Assembly (NCBI RefSeq): GCF_021026345.1
Contig: NZ_JAJNCZ010000004.1
Location: 1-64,000, forward strand
Reading direction: 5' to 3'
Origin: Rhizobium sp. GN54
Lineage (GTDB): Bacteria > Pseudomonadota > Alphaproteobacteria > Rhizobiales > Rhizobiaceae
DNA length: 64,000 nucleotides
Of this stretch, positions 7,442-15,764 are shown piece after piece (the stretch's first letter is position 1; every line of letters begins with the position of its first letter). Position numbers and translations under genes: made by a program. The notes under the pieces were generated by a model. That model worked only from the letters and a program-made list of their open reading frames with translations. It was not told where the DNA came from and made no database searches.

Positions 7442-9505
7442 TCAGGCGGGATGCGCTTCGTCGGAATGCCGCGCCTGCCAATGGCGCAGCAGGACGGGGA
7501 CGATGAGGGCAAGGCCGAGCAGTGAGGAATAGAGTTCGGGCGCGACGAGCAACAGTGCGGCCAGCAGCAGCAGCACGTTCTCCCACGGGCGCGTGCGCAC
7601 CAGCAGGTAGCGCGACAGCGCGGCGCCAAGGCAGGTGATGCCTATGATGCAGCCGAGGAACGCCACGAAGAAGTCCGGCCAGTTGAAGTCCTTCGTCACC
7701 AGAAGCAGGGACGGGGAGAAGACGAAGACGAAGGGCACCAGTGCCTTGCCGAGACCAAGCCGGAAGGCCGTGTTGCCGGTCTTGAACGGGTCCGATCCGG
7801 CCATGCCCGCCGCGGCATAGGCGGCGAGCGCCACCGGCGGCGTGATGTCCGCCAAAAGCCCATAGTAGAAGACGAAGAAGTGGGCGACGATCGGCTCGAC
7901 CCCGAGCATGACCAGCGCCGGCGCTGCGATGGTCACCATGATGATGTAGTTGGCGGTCGTCGGAATGCCGCAGCCCATGAGGATGCACACCACGCCGGTC
8001 ATCAGCAGGGTGAACAGCAGCGTCAGGCCCTGGGTCGAGAAGATCATCTCGGGAACGAAGGTGCTGAACAGCGCCGAAAGCTGCCCCGCCGTCGAGGTGA
8101 CGATATAGGACAGCTTGAAGCCGACGCCCGTCAGCGTCACGATGCCGACGACGATGCCGACGGTGGCGGCGGCCGCGCCCACGGCAAGCGCATATTTGGC
8201 CCCGTCGCGCAGGCAGACCACGATCTCGGCGACGGACATGCGCCGCCGCGGATTGAGCAGGCCCACGACGACGCACAGGGTGATGCCCCAGAAGGCGGCG
8301 AGATAAGGTGTATAGCCCGAGAGCAGGACGGCGATGAGAACGACGAGCGGAATGATCGTCGGCCAATCCCGCTTCAGCGCCTCGACCACGTCCGGCATCT
8401 CGTCCGACCGCAGGCCCCTGAGGCCGGTGCGCTTGGCCTCGAAATGCACCTGCATGAACACGCCGAAGAAATGCATGAAGGCCGGCACGATGGCCGCCAG
8501 GATGATGGTCGTATAGGGCAGTTCCAGGAACTCGATCATCAGGAAGGCGGCCGCGCCCATGATCGGCGGCGTCACCTGTCCGCCCGTGGAGGAGGCCGCC
8601 TCCACCGCCGCGGCGAAATGCTTCTTGTAGCCGAGCCGGATCATCGCCGGGATGGTCAGGGAACCGACCGTGACGGTGTTGGCGACCGACGAACCGGAGA
8701 TCATGCCGAACAGCGCCGAACCGAAGATCGACACCTTGGCCGGGCCGCCCGCATAGCGGCCGGCGACCCATGCCGCGCAATCGAGGAAGAGCTGGCCGAG
8801 GCCGATGCGGGTGGCGAACACGCCGAACAGGACGAAGTGGAAGACGTAGGTGGCGACGACGCCGAGGGCGATGCCGTAGATGCCCTGCGTCGTCAGGTAG
8901 AGATGGTCCACGAGCTGGGAGACGGACGCGCCGGGATGGACGAGGATGCTCGGCATGTAGGGGCCGAACAGGGCATAGGCCATGAAGATCACGGCGATGA
9001 TGGGAAGCGGAATGCCGACGGAGCGCCGCGTCGCCTCGAGCAGGAGCACGATCAGGACCAGGCCGAGGATCACGTCCAGCCGCGTCGGATTGCCGACGCG
9101 GAAGGCAAGGTCGTCCAGCGGGATCAACGGCACATGCATGACGGCCACGACGGCGGCGATCGCCAGCAGCCAGTCGAGGATCGATATGCCGAGCGGACGC
9201 AGCAGGCTGGACCGCGCGGGCACGTCATAGCCCGTCTTCACCAGGGGAAAGACGAGAAAGACCAGTCCCAGCACCATCGACAGGTGGATGCCCCGGTGCA
9301 TCATCTCCTGCAAGAGACCGAAGCCGGCGGTGTAGTAGTGAAACAGCGACAGCGCGACCAGCAGGAAGCCGACCAGCCAGCCGGCAGCAGGCGTCAGCGG
9401 CCGGAAGCGGATTTCGGAATCGAACTTCTCCTCCAGCTCCCGCGCCTTCTCCTCGTCGAATTCCATGCCGGAAAGTTTGATCTTGTCGCTGTCGCCGTCG
9501 CTCAT
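7442..9505 (-). CDS. TRAP transporter fused small/large permease (TAXI-associated, 4TM-12TM type)
   Basis: This 687-residue membrane protein fuses the two TRAP permease subunits. A charged cytoplasmic N-terminus of about 45 residues is followed by about 4 helices (DctQ-like) and then by the long DctM-like domain. The latter carries SALFGMISGSSVANTVTVGSLTIPAM, AASSTGGQVTPPIMGAAAF, and the repeat MGCGIPTTANYIIM ... DITPPVALAAYAAAG. This architecture goes with TAXI-type binding proteins. The ATG at 9505 has AAGGAA 8 bases upstream. It is 84 bases downstream of the TAXI gene, with a terminator-like hairpin in the gap. The last ~70 residues are an extra hydrophobic tail. Confidence 0.92.
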   Translation of the reverse strand: MSDGDSDKIKLSGMEFDEEKARELEEKFDSEIRFRPLTPAAGWLVGFLLVALSLFHYYTAGFGLLQEMMHRGIHLSMVLGLVFLVFPLVKTGYDVPARSSLLRPLGISILDWLLAIAAVVAVMHVPLIPLDDLAFRVGNPTRLDVILGLVLIVLLLEATRRSVGIPLPIIAVIFMAYALFGPYMPSILVHPGASVSQLVDHLYLTTQGIYGIALGVVATYVFHFVLFGVFATRIGLGQLFLDCAAWVAGRYAGGPAKVSIFGSALFGMISGSSVANTVTVGSLTIPAMIRLGYKKHFAAAVEAASSTGGQVTPPIMGAAAFLMIEFLELPYTTIILAAIVPAFMHFFGVFMQVHFEAKRTGLRGLRSDEMPDVVEALKRDWPTIIPLVVLIAVLLSGYTPYLAAFWGITLCVVVGLLNPRRRMSVAEIVVCLRDGAKYALAVGAAAATVGIVVGIVTLTGVGFKLSYIVTSTAGQLSALFSTFVPEMIFSTQGLTLLFTLLMTGVVCILMGCGIPTTANYIIMVTIAAPALVMLGVEPIVAHFFVFYYGLLADITPPVALAAYAAAGMAGSDPFKTGNTAFRLGLGKALVPFVFVFSPSLLLVTKDFNWPDFFVAFLGCIIGITCLGAALSRYLLVRTRPWENVLLLLAALLLVAPELYSSLLGLALIVPVLLRHWQARHSDEAHPA

Positions 9506-9538
9506 GCCCGGTTCCTTTCTTGACCCTTCAGACAAAAG

Positions 9539-9564
9539 GGGGCGGAAGACCAGCCTTCCGCCCC
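9539..9564 (-). terminator. Intercistronic hairpin, likely partial terminator
   Basis: A perfect 10-base stem GGGGCGGAAG/CTTCCGCCCC with a 6-base loop lies between the TAXI binding-protein gene and the fused permease gene. On the transcribed minus strand it is followed by CTTTTGTC, a short T-rich run. It looks like a leaky intrinsic terminator or RNA-stabilising hairpin that raises binding-protein output relative to permease. Confidence 0.7.
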
Positions 9565-9589
9565 ATCGTTGTCAGCCTGTTTCAGGGGG

Positions 9590-10579
9590 CTATTTCAGGG
9601 CGCCGACTTCCTTGTAGAACTTCTCCGCGCCCGGATGGAACGGGATGCCGGCGCTGGTAACCGCGTTTTCGAGCGTGATGAGCTTGCCCTTGGCGTGGCC
9701 GGCCTGCAGCGCTTTCTGGGTCTCGTCGCTGTAGAGCGATTTGACGATGTTGTAGACGAGATCGTCGGACTGCTTGGCGCTGGTCACCCACTGGGCGGCG
9801 ACGGAGATGGTCTTGGTCTCGCCGACGTTCTTGTAGGTGCCGTCCGGGACCGTGTCGGTGGAAAAGAACTTCTGCTCGGACAGGAGCTTGTCGGCTTCCG
9901 GGCCGGAAATCGGCACGAGCGTAATGTTGTTGGTGCTGGCAAGCTCCACGATGGCGCCGGTCGGATAGCCGCCGACGAAGAAATAGGCGTCGAGCGCGCC
10001 GTCCTGCAGGCGCTCGCCGGACGGGCCGGGCTTGAGATATTCCGGTTCGATATCCTTTTCCGTCAGCCCGTAGGCCCCGAGCACGAGCCGCGCATCGACG
10101 ATCGTGCCGGATCCGGGCTCGTCGAGGGAGACACGCTTGCCCTTCAGGTCTGCAACCGACTTGATACCTGCATCGGCGCGGGCGACGAGATGGATGGTCT
10201 CGGGATAGAGCGTTGCGATCAGCCGCAGATCTTCGACCTTGGGCTTGCCCTCGTAAAGGCCCGTTCCCGAATGGGCCCAGTAGGCGACGTCGGACTGCGT
10301 GAAGCCGGATTCAGAAGCGCCCGACTGGATGGCGCTGATATTGGCAACCGAGCCGTTCGAGGACACCGCGGTGGAGACGAGGCCTTCGACGCCTGCCGGC
10401 CCCGTTGCCGAGATCGCGTTGGCGATCAGGCCGCCGACGGGATAGTAGGTACCCGAGGTGCCGCCCGTTCCGATACGAAAGAATGCCTGCTGCGCACGCG
10501 CCGGCGTAAGCCCGGCTGCCGCAAATCCCGCGACGGCGGCCCCGATGGAAAAGGCGCGACGAGTGATCGAAATGCTCAT
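9590..10579 (-). CDS. TAXI-family TRAP solute-binding protein
   Basis: This 329-residue exported protein has a leader beginning MSISITRRAFSIGAA and ending near LTPARAQQ (twin-arginine-like). The TAXI hallmark FFRIGTGGTSGTYYPVGG follows at about residues 33-50. Further TAXI segments are SNGSVANISAIQSGASESGFTQSD and LKGKRVSLDEPGSGT. TAXI proteins bind carboxylate or amino-acid-like solutes for TRAP carriers. The start at 10579 has GGGAGG about 7 bases upstream. The frame is open far beyond this start, but that extension lies antisense to the sulfatase gene and is not real. Confidence 0.92.
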   Translation of the reverse strand: MSISITRRAFSIGAAVAGFAAAGLTPARAQQAFFRIGTGGTSGTYYPVGGLIANAISATGPAGVEGLVSTAVSSNGSVANISAIQSGASESGFTQSDVAYWAHSGTGLYEGKPKVEDLRLIATLYPETIHLVARADAGIKSVADLKGKRVSLDEPGSGTIVDARLVLGAYGLTEKDIEPEYLKPGPSGERLQDGALDAYFFVGGYPTGAIVELASTNNITLVPISGPEADKLLSEQKFFSTDTVPDGTYKNVGETKTISVAAQWVTSAKQSDDLVYNIVKSLYSDETQKALQAGHAKGKLITLENAVTSAGIPFHPGAEKFYKEVGALK

Positions 10580-10996
10580 AATTACCTCCCGCAAAAAGAT
10601 TGCTAACATGTTCAGCGAGTTAAAGATTGTCAACCTGCCGGCGCGATCTTCCGAGGCGTTGCCATGAAACGGATACGGGCCGACCCGGTAACCCGCAGGT
10701 TTCTCCGCCGCTGGCCTGCTCGCCTGCAGTGGGGCCGAGGAAATGAAACCATGCTCACACACACCACCGAAAGCGGGAGCGATGCAATGTACGAATTGGC
10801 GGCAACGGGCGGCCGCTTTCCGTAGCCCTCCTAGCCCAAGATTAAATTTCAAGCTTCTACTTGACGTTGCCGTCGTGGCCGCCAGAATGTTCAGGCGGAC
10901 TTGACCGGGGCCCAAATGGCGGCCGGCGCGTTCCGAAGTCCGACGAACTTCATCTACATGCATCCGAAAATTGCAATTGCCATGCAGGAGCAGACG
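10580..10996. promoter_or_regulatory. Divergent intergenic region, TAXI transporter/sulfatase
   Basis: This stretch of 417 bases has no supportable gene. A possible minus-strand promoter for the TAXI operon is TTGACA (plus-strand TGTCAA at 10628-10633), with only a poor -10 (CATGTT) 17 bases on. An AT-rich patch at about 10841-10856 could serve the sulfatase. No repeated operator was found. Confidence 0.35.
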
Positions 10997-12679
10997 ATGA
11001 GCATCTTTCGAAACGACGTTCCGGACACCAAGATCGACACCGACACATTGCCGATAAGCGTGGATCGCCGCAGCCTGCTTTTGGGGGGGACGGTGCTGGC
11101 GGCTGCGGGGATCGTGGGATCTGCAGCTTCGGCCGACAGGGCGCAGGCCCAGACGCAGGGGCAGGAGCAGACCGCAGCACCTTCCGGCAAGCCGCCGAAC
11201 ATCCTCGTCATCTTCGGAGACGACATCGGCATTCCGCAGATCAGCGCCTATACCATGGGGCTGATGGGCTATCGCACGCCCAACATCGACCGCATCGCGG
11301 CCGAAGGGGCGATCTTCACCGACAGCTACGGCCAGCAGAGCTGCACGGCCGGGCGCGCCTCCTTCATTCTCGGGCAGGAGCCGTTCCGCACCGGCCTGCT
11401 GACGATCGGCATGCCCGGCGATCCGCACGGCATCCAGGACTGGATGCCGACGATCGCCGATGTGATGAAGACCAAGGGCTATGCGACGGGCCAGTTCGGC
11501 AAGAACCATCTCGGCGACCGCGACGAGCACCTGCCGACCAAGCACGGTTTCGACGAGTTCTTCGGCAACCTCTACCATCTCAACGCCGAGGAGGAGCCGG
11601 AAGGCTATTTCTACCCGAAGGATCCGGAGTTCCGTAAGGAATTCGGGCCGCGTGGCGTCATCAAGTCGAGCGCCGACGGCAAGATCGAGGATACCGGGGC
11701 GCTGAACACCAAGCGCATGGAGACGGTCGACGAGGAGTTCCTCGCTGCCGCCAAGGACTTCATCGACCGGCAGGCCAAGGCGGACAAGCCGTTCTTCGTC
11801 TGGTTCAACTCCACCCGCATGCATGTCTTCACCCACCTGAAGCCGGATTCGCTTGGCAAGACCGGCAAGGGCATCCATGCCGACGGCATGGCCGAGCACG
11901 ACGGCCATGTCGGCCAGTTGCTGCAGCAGCTCGACGACCTCGGCATCGCCGAGAACACGATCGTGCTCTACACGACCGACAACGGCGCGGAGATCGCGCT
12001 GTGGCCGGACGGGGCGATGACCATGTTCCACGGCGAGAAGGGCACGACCTGGGAAGGCGGCATGCGCATCCCGATGATGGTGCGCTGGCCGGGCGTGGTG
12101 AAGCCGGGCACGCAGATCAACGAGATCGTCACGCTGATGGACTGGATGCCGACCTTTGCCACGGCCGCCGGCATTCCCGACCTGAAGCAGCAGATGACGC
12201 AGGGCTTCCAGTCAGGCGACAAGAGCTTCAAGGTCCACCTCGACGGCTACGACCTGACGGAGCTCCTGAAGGGCACCGCCGAGACGCCGCCGCGCGACGC
12301 CATGTACTACTTCGACCAGGGCGGCAACCTGAACGCCATCCGCTGGAACGACTGGAAGCTGAGCTTTGCCGTCAACAGCGAAGGCAATATCGCCACGGCC
12401 ACGCGTGAGGTGCCGAGCTGGGCCAATATCACCAACCTGCGCATGGACCCTTATGAAAGGGGCGCCAAGGAAGGCGGCAATGCGATGGATTTCATCGCGC
12501 GGAACATGTGGCTGCTGGTGCCGGTCCAGGCAAAGATGAAAGAGTTCTTCGCCGACTTCAACCAGTATCCGTACCAGACCGGCAGCACGCTGAACGCCAG
12601 CGGCATCAACTATGGCTGGCTGCAGCAGCAGGCGGCGATGCAGAGGCTGAACGAACTGGAGCGCCTGGCGCCGCGCTAA
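10997..12679 (+). CDS. Tat-exported sulfatase (arylsulfatase-like, formylglycine type)
   Basis: This 560-residue type I sulfatase of the alkaline phosphatase superfamily hydrolyses a sulfate ester, probably in the periplasm. The leader has DRRSLLLGG followed by a hydrophobic stretch and ADRAQAQ. The metal-binding DD follows ILVIFGDD (residues 75-76). The active-site signature CTAGR starts at C116 (C-x-A-x-R), the cysteine oxidised to formylglycine. Later motifs include GKNHLGD, TTDNGAE and HGEKGTTWEGGMRIP. The ATG at 10997 has AGGAG 6 bases upstream; earlier in-frame ATGs at 10958 and 10982 do not. Its stop codon falls inside the mosaic repeat. No formylglycine-generating enzyme or choline-sulfate transporter is in the window. 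The substrate could be a sulfated sugar or aryl sulfate. Confidence 0.93.
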   Translation: MSIFRNDVPDTKIDTDTLPISVDRRSLLLGGTVLAAAGIVGSAASADRAQAQTQGQEQTAAPSGKPPNILVIFGDDIGIPQISAYTMGLMGYRTPNIDRIAAEGAIFTDSYGQQSCTAGRASFILGQEPFRTGLLTIGMPGDPHGIQDWMPTIADVMKTKGYATGQFGKNHLGDRDEHLPTKHGFDEFFGNLYHLNAEEEPEGYFYPKDPEFRKEFGPRGVIKSSADGKIEDTGALNTKRMETVDEEFLAAAKDFIDRQAKADKPFFVWFNSTRMHVFTHLKPDSLGKTGKGIHADGMAEHDGHVGQLLQQLDDLGIAENTIVLYTTDNGAEIALWPDGAMTMFHGEKGTTWEGGMRIPMMVRWPGVVKPGTQINEIVTLMDWMPTFATAAGIPDLKQQMTQGFQSGDKSFKVHLDGYDLTELLKGTAETPPRDAMYYFDQGGNLNAIRWNDWKLSFAVNSEGNIATATREVPSWANITNLRMDPYERGAKEGGNAMDFIARNMWLLVPVQAKMKEFFADFNQYPYQTGSTLNASGINYGWLQQQAAMQRLNELERLAPR

Positions 12680-12780
12680 AGCATGTCGCGTAGAACCGTG
12701 CAGCGGTTTTGCGACAACGACATGGGCGAAAACATGGACCTAAAGCGTGCGGAGCGAATCCGAAGGATCGCGACACGCTT
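12676..12780. repeat. Rhizobial intergenic mosaic element (RIME/ABC-like palindromic repeat)
   Basis: The unit is about 105 bases and contains two dyads: CATGTCG (12682-12688)/CGACATG (12718-12724) and AAGCGTG (12743-12749)/CACGCTT (12774-12780). From memory, the wording of the element (AAAGCATGTCGCG, then CAGCGGTTTTGCGACAA, then GACCTAAAGCG) matches a family scattered between genes in Rhizobiaceae. I see one copy here. It begins at the sulfatase stop codon, so the TAA is contributed by the repeat. Confidence 0.7.
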
Positions 12781-12794
12781 CTGGCCGATCAACG

Positions 12795-12820
12795 AGATGG
12801 CGGGCAAGGCCCCGCCATCT
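12795..12820. terminator. Hairpin between convergent sulfatase and BatD-like genes
   Basis: A perfect 10-base stem AGATGGCGGG/CCCGCCATCT with loop CAAGGC lies between two converging genes, directly after the mosaic repeat. There is no T-run on either strand, so termination may be factor-assisted or bidirectional. Confidence 0.5.
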
Positions 12821-12837
12821 CCGGCTGCCTTTCGCAG

Positions 12838-14205
12838 TCAGTCGATATCCGTTCCTGCCATCGCGGGATTGAGCGGAGGCAGGGCGGACGTCGCCGGCGT
12901 CGCGCGTTGGTCGCCTTCCTTTTCCAACCAGAGCTTTCGCGCCGCCCGCAACCCGGACGGAAACATGCGCGGCGGGCTCTTTTCATCCGTTCCGGCTGAT
13001 CCATAAAGAGCCCTCTGGTGGCGGCGATACGCCTCCTGCGTCGATGCATCGGCGTATCGCTCGAGCCAGGACTGCAGAGGCGCGATGCCTGCCGTGCGCG
13101 ACCAGGCGTCGAGTTCGCGCGCGATCTCCGCCGCCGCCCCGTCCCGGCAAGCGTCCTCGACGCGCCGGAAATGCGCCGCCTCCGACTGGCGATATTGCGA
13201 TTGCCGCCTGCCGTACCACACCTGCAGCCGCGACAGGGCCAAGGCGAGGAGAGCGATGGCAAGGCCGGCCAGCATCGCCAGCGCTGCCATCCCCGCTGCC
13301 AGGAGCCAGTCGAACGGTGCGGCCTGCCGTTCGCCCGGCGGGGCGATCGCAGTCGATGGCGGCGATGGAGCCGCGGCCACGGTGACGGTGGTGGCGGGCG
13401 CAGTCGCGGACTGGGATTTTGCCGTCGCGGGATCGAACCAATTGACGGTCACGGCGGGCAGGACATAGGTACCCGCATCCGCGAACAGGTAGCTTGCCTC
13501 GTCCCTGCGCACGCCGGCAACCGGCTGGCCGGTTCGGTCGGCTTCGTCGGAGAGGACCGGGTCCTTTCGATAAAGCCGCACTCCTTCAGGGGCGGAAAGT
13601 TCGGGTTCGGGGATCATCATCGCCCGCATCCCCTCCGCCCGCACCGTGATCGTGCGCACCAGCGTGTCGCCGGCCTTCAGGGTCGTCGGGTCGCGGTCCA
13701 GATCCTGGGTTACCTCGACCTTTGCAGCCACGACCCCGCTGCTTCCCGCCGCCGCCCCCGGGGCAGCCTGCACGGCAAAGGTCAGCGGTGGCAACGCTAC
13801 CTTGCCCTGCGTCGTATGCCCCGGCACCGCCGCATAGCCGAACGTGATTTCGGCGAGCGGAAGGGCGAAGTCTCCCGCCTGCTGCGGGGTGACGACATAG
13901 GTGCGACGGATGCCGGAATAGGCGGTGCCGTCGATCGTCTCGTTGAGGTTCAGCGCCGGCCCGTCCTGCAAGGTGACGATCGCGCCGGAGAGATCGACGG
14001 GCGGGAATTGCGGCGGCTGCAGGAAATAGTTCGGCACGAGGACGTCGACGTCGATGAGGATCTGCTGACCGACATAAAGCGTCCCCTTCGATTGCAGCGC
14101 CGCCCGGGCCAGCGGGTCGGCTCCTTGCGCGAAAGCCACGGACAGAAGCCACCACAGGAGGGCGACGGCCGGGAACAACGATCGGATGGCTCGCCGGATC
14201 ATCAT
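12838..14205 (-). CDS. BatD-like membrane protein of MoxR/VWA operon
   Basis: This protein of 455 residues has a signal peptide (PAVALLWWLLSVAFAQG, to about residue 28) and a long beta-rich periplasmic part with a BatD/oxygen-tolerance-like pattern (GQQILIDVDVLVPNYF; TVRAEGM; YVLPAVTVNWF). One membrane span follows at about 299-327, then a cytoplasmic tail of about 125 residues. The start at 14205 overlaps the previous stop (ATGATGA), so translation is coupled. It closes the six-gene operon. Proteins of this kind are thought to scaffold VWA partners; the specific target is unknown. Confidence 0.72.
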   Translation of the reverse strand: MMIRRAIRSLFPAVALLWWLLSVAFAQGADPLARAALQSKGTLYVGQQILIDVDVLVPNYFLQPPQFPPVDLSGAIVTLQDGPALNLNETIDGTAYSGIRRTYVVTPQQAGDFALPLAEITFGYAAVPGHTTQGKVALPPLTFAVQAAPGAAAGSSGVVAAKVEVTQDLDRDPTTLKAGDTLVRTITVRAEGMRAMMIPEPELSAPEGVRLYRKDPVLSDEADRTGQPVAGVRRDEASYLFADAGTYVLPAVTVNWFDPATAKSQSATAPATTVTVAAAPSPPSTAIAPPGERQAAPFDWLLAAGMAALAMLAGLAIALLALALSRLQVWYGRRQSQYRQSEAAHFRRVEDACRDGAAAEIARELDAWSRTAGIAPLQSWLERYADASTQEAYRRHQRALYGSAGTDEKSPPRMFPSGLRAARKLWLEKEGDQRATPATSALPPLNPAMAGTDID

Positions 14206-15764
14206 TGGTGCCCCCGTGCTTCGATCGCGAATTTTCGTGCCAGGAGATCGGCGGGCGACACCTGGATGTTGCGCATCCACATGTCCGCGGTCTGCGCGCC
14301 GGCCGGAACCTGGCCCTCCTTGCCGCGCTTGCCCTTGTCGTCGAACTGGATCTGGTCGGGATCGAGACCGGCCTGTTCCTGCTGCTGCTCCTGTTCCTTC
14401 TCGTCGTTTTCCTTTTTCCGCCGTTGTGCCAGTTCGAGGTTCGCCTTCGCCTCGGCCCAGTCGGGTTTCTGCTTCAGCGCCTGCTGATAGGCGGTGATGG
14501 CCTCTTCCGGCTTGTCGAGATGCATCAGGGCGTTCGCCTGATTGTAGTAGCTCTCGGCCGTGGTGGACCGGGCAAAGGCATCGATCGCGTCCTGGTAGCG
14601 GCCCGTTCGATAGAGCGCGGCGCCGCGCCAGGCAGGATCGGAGAAGTGCTCGGCCGCCGCCGTAAAATCGCCCTGTGTGAAGGCGCGCTGACCCTGCTGA
14701 TCCGGTGTGTGCCACGGATTGCCGAGATCGGCCGCCTCGGCACGGATCGGACCGCCGACAACGACCGCGAGCACTGCGGCACCCAGCCAGTGGATCTTGC
14801 TTCCCCGGCGGAAGGTCAGCGTGCAGAGGATCGCGATCGGAAGGGTCAGGTACCAGCCGAAATCGCGCCAGCGCGTCAGCCCCTCTTCAGATTTCTGCGT
14901 GAACGACGTCTGGATGCGCCGGACGATCCAGTCGACGTCGCCGTCGTCGAGCGTGACGGTCGCGACCTGCGCCGATGAGGAGGACTGCAGCGCCTTCAGG
15001 CCGTCCACGTCGAGCCTCGCCTGCACACGTGCACCGGAGCTGTCGGTCAGGTATTCGCCGGACCCGGTCCTGACCGACCCGCCTTCCGGCGTGCCGATGC
15101 CGAGCACCATCAGGTCGTTGCGGCCCTTGTAGTCCGAGAAGGCGGCAAAGGCAGCGCGCTCGACACCGTCCGTCAGAAAGAGGATCGTTCCCGGCGCCGT
15201 CTCGTCGGCAAGTGCTGTCTCGACCGTCTCCAGCGCCTTGGCCGTGTCCTTGCCCGGTACCGGCATCAGCGCCGGCGAAAGGGCTGCGAGATAGGTGGCG
15301 ACGAGCGCGGCGTCGTCGGTGAGCGGCAGCACCATATGGGCCGAGCCGGCATAGGCGAACAGCGCGGTGCGGGCGCCCTTGCGCCGGGCCATGATGTCCT
15401 GCACCTTGAGTTTGGCCCGCTCGAGGCGGGTCGGGGTGATATCCGTCGCATTCATCGTGGGGCCGAGGTCGATCGCGATCGCGAGCGGTGCCGTGTCCTC
15501 GACGAAGGGAGGGCGTTCCCGTTCCCAGGTCGGGCCGGCAGCGGCGATCCCGGAAAGCGCGATCAGCCCGGCAATGAGGTGGACCGGGCGGAGCCCGCCC
15601 GACCGCCCGCGTTCGATCAGGAGGTGGTCGAGCAGGTTCGGCGCGATCAGGTTCTGCCAGCGCGCCCGCATGTTCGACTGCCGGCCGAGCAGCCAGACGA
15701 GAAGCAAGGCGGCTGCGATCGCCAGCAGCCACCACGGGCGCAGGAAGTGGAATTCGGAGATCAT
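14202..15764 (-). CDS. VWA domain protein with TPR repeats (BatB/BatC-type fusion)
   Basis: This protein of 520 residues has two N-terminal membrane spans (about 9-26 and 60-78), a VWA domain (about 90-270), a third span near 315-335, and C-terminal TPR repeats (ALYRTGRYQDAIDAFARS; EEAITAYQQALKQ). A charged low-complexity tail (KKENDEKEQEQQQEQ) follows. The first VWA metal motif reads DLGPT where the canonical form is DxSxS, whereas the neighbouring VWA protein keeps DLSQS. Metal binding here may therefore be weakened. It overlaps the upstream gene by ATGA. The VWA-plus-TPR layout corresponds to BatB and BatC joined in one chain. Confidence 0.82.
   Translation of the reverse strand: MISEFHFLRPWWLLAIAAALLLVWLLGRQSNMRARWQNLIAPNLLDHLLIERGRSGGLRPVHLIAGLIALSGIAAAGPTWERERPPFVEDTAPLAIAIDLGPTMNATDITPTRLERAKLKVQDIMARRKGARTALFAYAGSAHMVLPLTDDAALVATYLAALSPALMPVPGKDTAKALETVETALADETAPGTILFLTDGVERAAFAAFSDYKGRNDLMVLGIGTPEGGSVRTGSGEYLTDSSGARVQARLDVDGLKALQSSSSAQVATVTLDDGDVDWIVRRIQTSFTQKSEEGLTRWRDFGWYLTLPIAILCTLTFRRGSKIHWLGAAVLAVVVGGPIRAEAADLGNPWHTPDQQGQRAFTQGDFTAAAEHFSDPAWRGAALYRTGRYQDAIDAFARSTTAESYYNQANALMHLDKPEEAITAYQQALKQKPDWAEAKANLELAQRRKKENDEKEQEQQQEQAGLDPDQIQFDDKGKRGKEGQVPAGAQTADMWMRNIQVSPADLLARKFAIEARGHQ

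Noticed and set aside
7880-9523. A 547-codon open frame on the plus strand
   Set aside because: It is antisense to the fused TRAP permease and is rich in Asp/Arg/His/Gln with no domain.
10580-12031. Upstream extension of the TAXI reading frame on the minus strand
   Set aside because: The frame is open into the sulfatase gene, but the signal peptide and ribosome binding site place the true start at 10579.
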